DNA of 8,045 nt from an uncultured Lachnospiraceae bacterium (GTDB lineage Bacteria; Bacillota_A; Clostridia; Lachnospirales; Lachnospiraceae): positions 1 through 8,045 of the forward strand of contig CAMWMM010000210.1 in the NCBI GenBank assembly GCA_947175285.1. The letters run 5' to 3'. Every line of letters starts with the position of its first letter. The stretch's first letter is position 1. Below, one piece after another: positions 6,908 through 8,045 of the stretch. Both the position numbers and the translations under genes were made by a program. The notes beneath the pieces are model-generated. The model searched no databases. It saw only the letters and a program-made list of their open reading frames with translations, and was not told the DNA's origin.

Positions 6908-6936
6908 AGTATATTCCCAGAAACTTCCATTGTCAA
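6908..6936 (-). promoter_or_regulatory. Sigma-A type promoter of the peptide-import operon
   Basis: On the minus strand a perfect -35 box TTGACA (6936-6931) is followed by a 17-base spacer and a -10 box TATACT (6913-6908), five of six consensus positions. Transcription would begin near 6901, about 40 bases upstream of the lipoprotein start, and should read through the whole operon. No other promoter of this quality is seen inside the operon. Confidence 0.85.
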
Positions 6937-6963
6937 TAACCTTTTATAAAAAAGTACATATTC

Positions 6964-6992
6964 TTGACAAAAAATTTAATACGTTGTATATT
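6964..6992 (+). promoter_or_regulatory. Sigma-A type promoter of the C39-like peptidase gene
   Basis: A perfect -35 box TTGACA (6964-6969), a 17-base spacer and the -10 box TATATT (6987-6992), five of six consensus positions, point toward the C39-like gene. The start of transcription would be near 6999, giving an AT-rich leader of about 75 bases. It is back to back with the operon promoter: the two -35 boxes are separated by 27 bases. Confidence 0.82.
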
Positions 6993-6994
6993 AC

Positions 6995-7010
6995 AATCAC
7001 TTTTGTGACT
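6995..7010. promoter_or_regulatory. Small inverted repeat at the C39-like gene transcription start (possible operator)
   Basis: The sequence TCAC-TTTT-GTGA (6997-7008) is a perfect 4+4 base inverted repeat, with one further matching pair (6995/7010) beyond a mismatch. It lies across the predicted transcription start of the plus-strand gene, a usual place for a repressor site. It is short enough to arise by chance, and I do not recognise the binding protein. Confidence 0.3.
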
Positions 7011-7073
7011 TTATATATATTATATATTTAATTTTATAGTTAAGAACGTATGAGAAAGGAACATAGATACGAC

Positions 7074-7715
7074 ATGAAGAATTTGCTCAATTACCAATCC
7101 AGCGAATATGACTGTGGTCCGGTTACGCTTACGAATGCAGTCCGCTATCTTTTTGAAAGAGAAGATATCTATCCCGATATTATTAAATACATTATGCTCT
7201 ACTGTCTGGATTCTTATAATGAAAAAGGCGAAGTCGGAAAACTCGGCACTTCTGCCACCGCTATGATGTTTCTTGCAAATTGGATGAACCAATTCGGACG
7301 GATGAAGAAGTTTCCTATTTCCTGTGAGTTTTTATCCGGAGAAAATGTACATATCAGCCAGACAAGCAAAATTATCTGCGCCCTGCAGCAGGGCGGTGTT
7401 GTTGTACTGCGTTTGTTTCTGGAAGTACCCCATTATGTATTGCTGACAGGTATTGAAGGAGACAATTTATACATTTTCGACCCCTATTATGAGGAGGAAG
7501 ATGATCCTGAGCTCAGCGAAGAGTACTCCGAACCGGGTATCACCTTTATAAACAATCAACCTAAGCGCGCAAACCGTCTGGTTTCCATAGAACGTCTAAA
7601 CCGTACCACTGAAGGTTTCTACGAAATGGGACCTTATGATACCCGGGAGGCCGTTATCATTTTTAACACCGATACCCGTCTCCTCCCTGAGGATACTATT
7701 GATTACTTTATCTAA
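7074..7715 (+). CDS. C39-like (papain-fold) cysteine peptidase domain protein, cytoplasmic
   Basis: This is a 213-residue single-domain protein resembling the C39 peptidase domain, which in bacteriocin exporters removes leader peptides. It stands alone, without the transporter parts. The active-site signature is complete: Q8 six residues before C14 in YQSSEYDCGP, H120 in EVPHYVLLTG, and D136 in LYIFDPYY. That gives the oxyanion Gln and the Cys-His-Asp triad expected for the family. There is no signal peptide or membrane helix. After the Asp comes a very acidic loop (YYEEEDDPELSEEYSEP, 138-154), and the C-terminal part (about 165-213) is not recognisable. Start choice is uncertain. An in-frame ATG at 7050 would add eight residues but has no clear ribosome site. 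The ATG at 7074 gives a more family-like MKNLLNYQ beginning, although the AAGGA at 7056-7060 is 13 bases away. The gene has its own promoter, divergent from the peptide-import operon, and its own terminator. Its substrate is unknown, and it could be a non-proteolytic papain-fold enzyme. Confidence 0.82.
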   Translation: MKNLLNYQSSEYDCGPVTLTNAVRYLFEREDIYPDIIKYIMLYCLDSYNEKGEVGKLGTSATAMMFLANWMNQFGRMKKFPISCEFLSGENVHISQTSKIICALQQGGVVVLRLFLEVPHYVLLTGIEGDNLYIFDPYYEEEDDPELSEEYSEPGITFINNQPKRANRLVSIERLNRTTEGFYEMGPYDTREAVIIFNTDTRLLPEDTIDYFI

Positions 7716-7726
7716 CATTCTACATC

Positions 7727-7757
7727 GACAGAAATACCCTTTTAGGGTGTTTCTGTC
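7727..7757. repeat. Long hairpin just after the C39-like gene
   Basis: Arms of 13 bases (GACAGAAATACCC with GGGTGTTTCTGTC) pair completely except one position, which is a U-G wobble in the plus-strand transcript; one more T-A pair closes the loop to three bases. No T-run follows on the plus strand and none convincing on the minus strand, so it is not a classical terminator by itself. It may stabilise the 3' end of the plus-strand mRNA or help end the convergent spoVT-like transcript. Confidence 0.6.
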
Positions 7758-7821
7758 AGGTAAAACTTAGAACTTCTAAGATGGTGTTCTCTACCATCAT
7801 AGAAGTTCTTTTTACCTTTTT
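7758..7821 (+). terminator. Rho-independent terminator of the C39-like gene, probably bidirectional
   Basis: A 10-base perfect stem (AGAACTTCTA at 7769-7778 with TAGAAGTTCT at 7800-7809) continues past an A-A mismatch into a 6-base stem (GATGGT with ACCATC) and a 7-base loop. It is followed by TTTTT at 7809-7813, then ACC and another five T. An outer pairing (AGGTAAA at 7758-7764 with TTTACCT at 7811-7817) can lengthen it. On the minus strand the following sequence, TAAGTTTTACC, is weaker but could also stop the spoVT-like transcript. Confidence 0.85.
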
Positions 7822-8045
7822 ATTGTTCCATCTGCCGCCCAAGAAATCCTGCCGCAGACTGAATGAGTTTCTGCTCCACTTCGCCCATCTTAGACTTATT
7901 ATCCATTTCAAGCAGAATGACGGCGCCAATCACATCCCCTTCACAAATAATAGGGCTGATTGCCTCATGGTGATATTCCTCGCCGGCTTCATGACAGACC
8001 GGGATAAAATTCCGGTCTCCTTTTGTTGCCACTACACTCTCTCTG
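7820..8045 (-). CDS. spoVT: Stage V sporulation protein T-like transcription regulator, C-terminal part only
   Basis: Only the last 74 residues are in the window; the gene continues past the right edge. The visible part is the end of the GAF-like domain of SpoVT, the sporulation transcription factor whose N-terminal half is an AbrB-type DNA-binding domain. Recognition rests on EAISPIICEGDVIGAVILL followed by KMGEVEQKLIQSAAGFLGRQMEQ at the terminus. This agrees closely with the well-known SpoVT ending (MGEVEHK.....AAGFLARQMEQ). In Bacillus SpoVT adjusts forespore gene expression and acts within late sporulation, so its presence suggests a spore former. An in-frame GTG at 8032 is only an internal valine, because the reading frame is open to the window edge. 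The stop codon at 7822-7820 overlaps the T-run of the terminator of the converging C39-like gene. A paralogous AbrB-GAF regulator is the main alternative. Confidence 0.85.
   Translation of the reverse strand, partial: RESVVATKGDRNFIPVCHEAGEEYHHEAISPIICEGDVIGAVILLEMDNKSKMGEVEQKLIQSAAGFLGRQMEQ

Noticed and set aside
7011..7030. AT-only palindrome in the C39-like gene leader as an origin or attachment site
   Set aside because: It is a plain alternating AT stretch in an AT-rich intergenic region, with no DnaA boxes, flanking repeats or recombinase gene.
7020..7292. Minus-strand open frame opposite the start of the C39-like gene
   Set aside because: It overlaps a plus-strand gene with a full catalytic signature and its own promoter, and its own translation resembles nothing.

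Overview
The window looks like part of a chromosome of an anaerobic, spore-forming Firmicute, most likely a clostridium of the Lachnospiraceae type. The reasons are the C-terminal end of a SpoVT-type sporulation regulator at the right edge, consensus sigma-A type promoters, GGAG-type ribosome binding sites, an AT-rich intergenic region, and protein sequences of clostridial character. The family assignment is inference; no rRNA or other marker gene is present.

Layout. Positions 1-6858 hold one tightly packed minus-strand operon. In transcription order it encodes: a lipoprotein peptide-binding protein (6858-5152), two ABC ATPases of DppD and DppF type (4960-3947, 3933-2935), two permeases of DppB and DppC type (2923-1976, 1939-1055), and an M20D metallo-amidohydrolase (1048 to beyond the left edge). 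The only large gap inside the operon (4961-5151) carries a short tandem repeat and a strong hairpin. A near-consensus promoter (TTGACA / 17 bp / TATACT) stands 50 bp upstream of the binding-protein gene. From 6964 a second, back-to-back near-consensus promoter drives the plus-strand gene 7074-7715, a small cytoplasmic C39-like cysteine peptidase. This ends at a bidirectional hairpin terminator, after which the spoVT-like gene (minus strand, 5' end outside the window) converges on it.

How the genes work together (inference from families and order). The lipoprotein captures peptides or peptide-like compounds at the cell surface, DppBC moves them across the membrane using ATP hydrolysis by DppDF, and the M20D enzyme hydrolyses the imported substrate, an N-acyl amino acid or small peptide, in the cytoplasm. 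Whether the divergent C39-like protein belongs to the same physiology is open.

The most unusual structure is a run of three perfect inverted repeats at 3949-4009. It lies inside the dppD reading frame, encodes the last 20 residues plus part of the stop codon, and ends next to the dppF ribosome binding site. It looks like a mobile or dispersed palindromic element that was absorbed into the gene.
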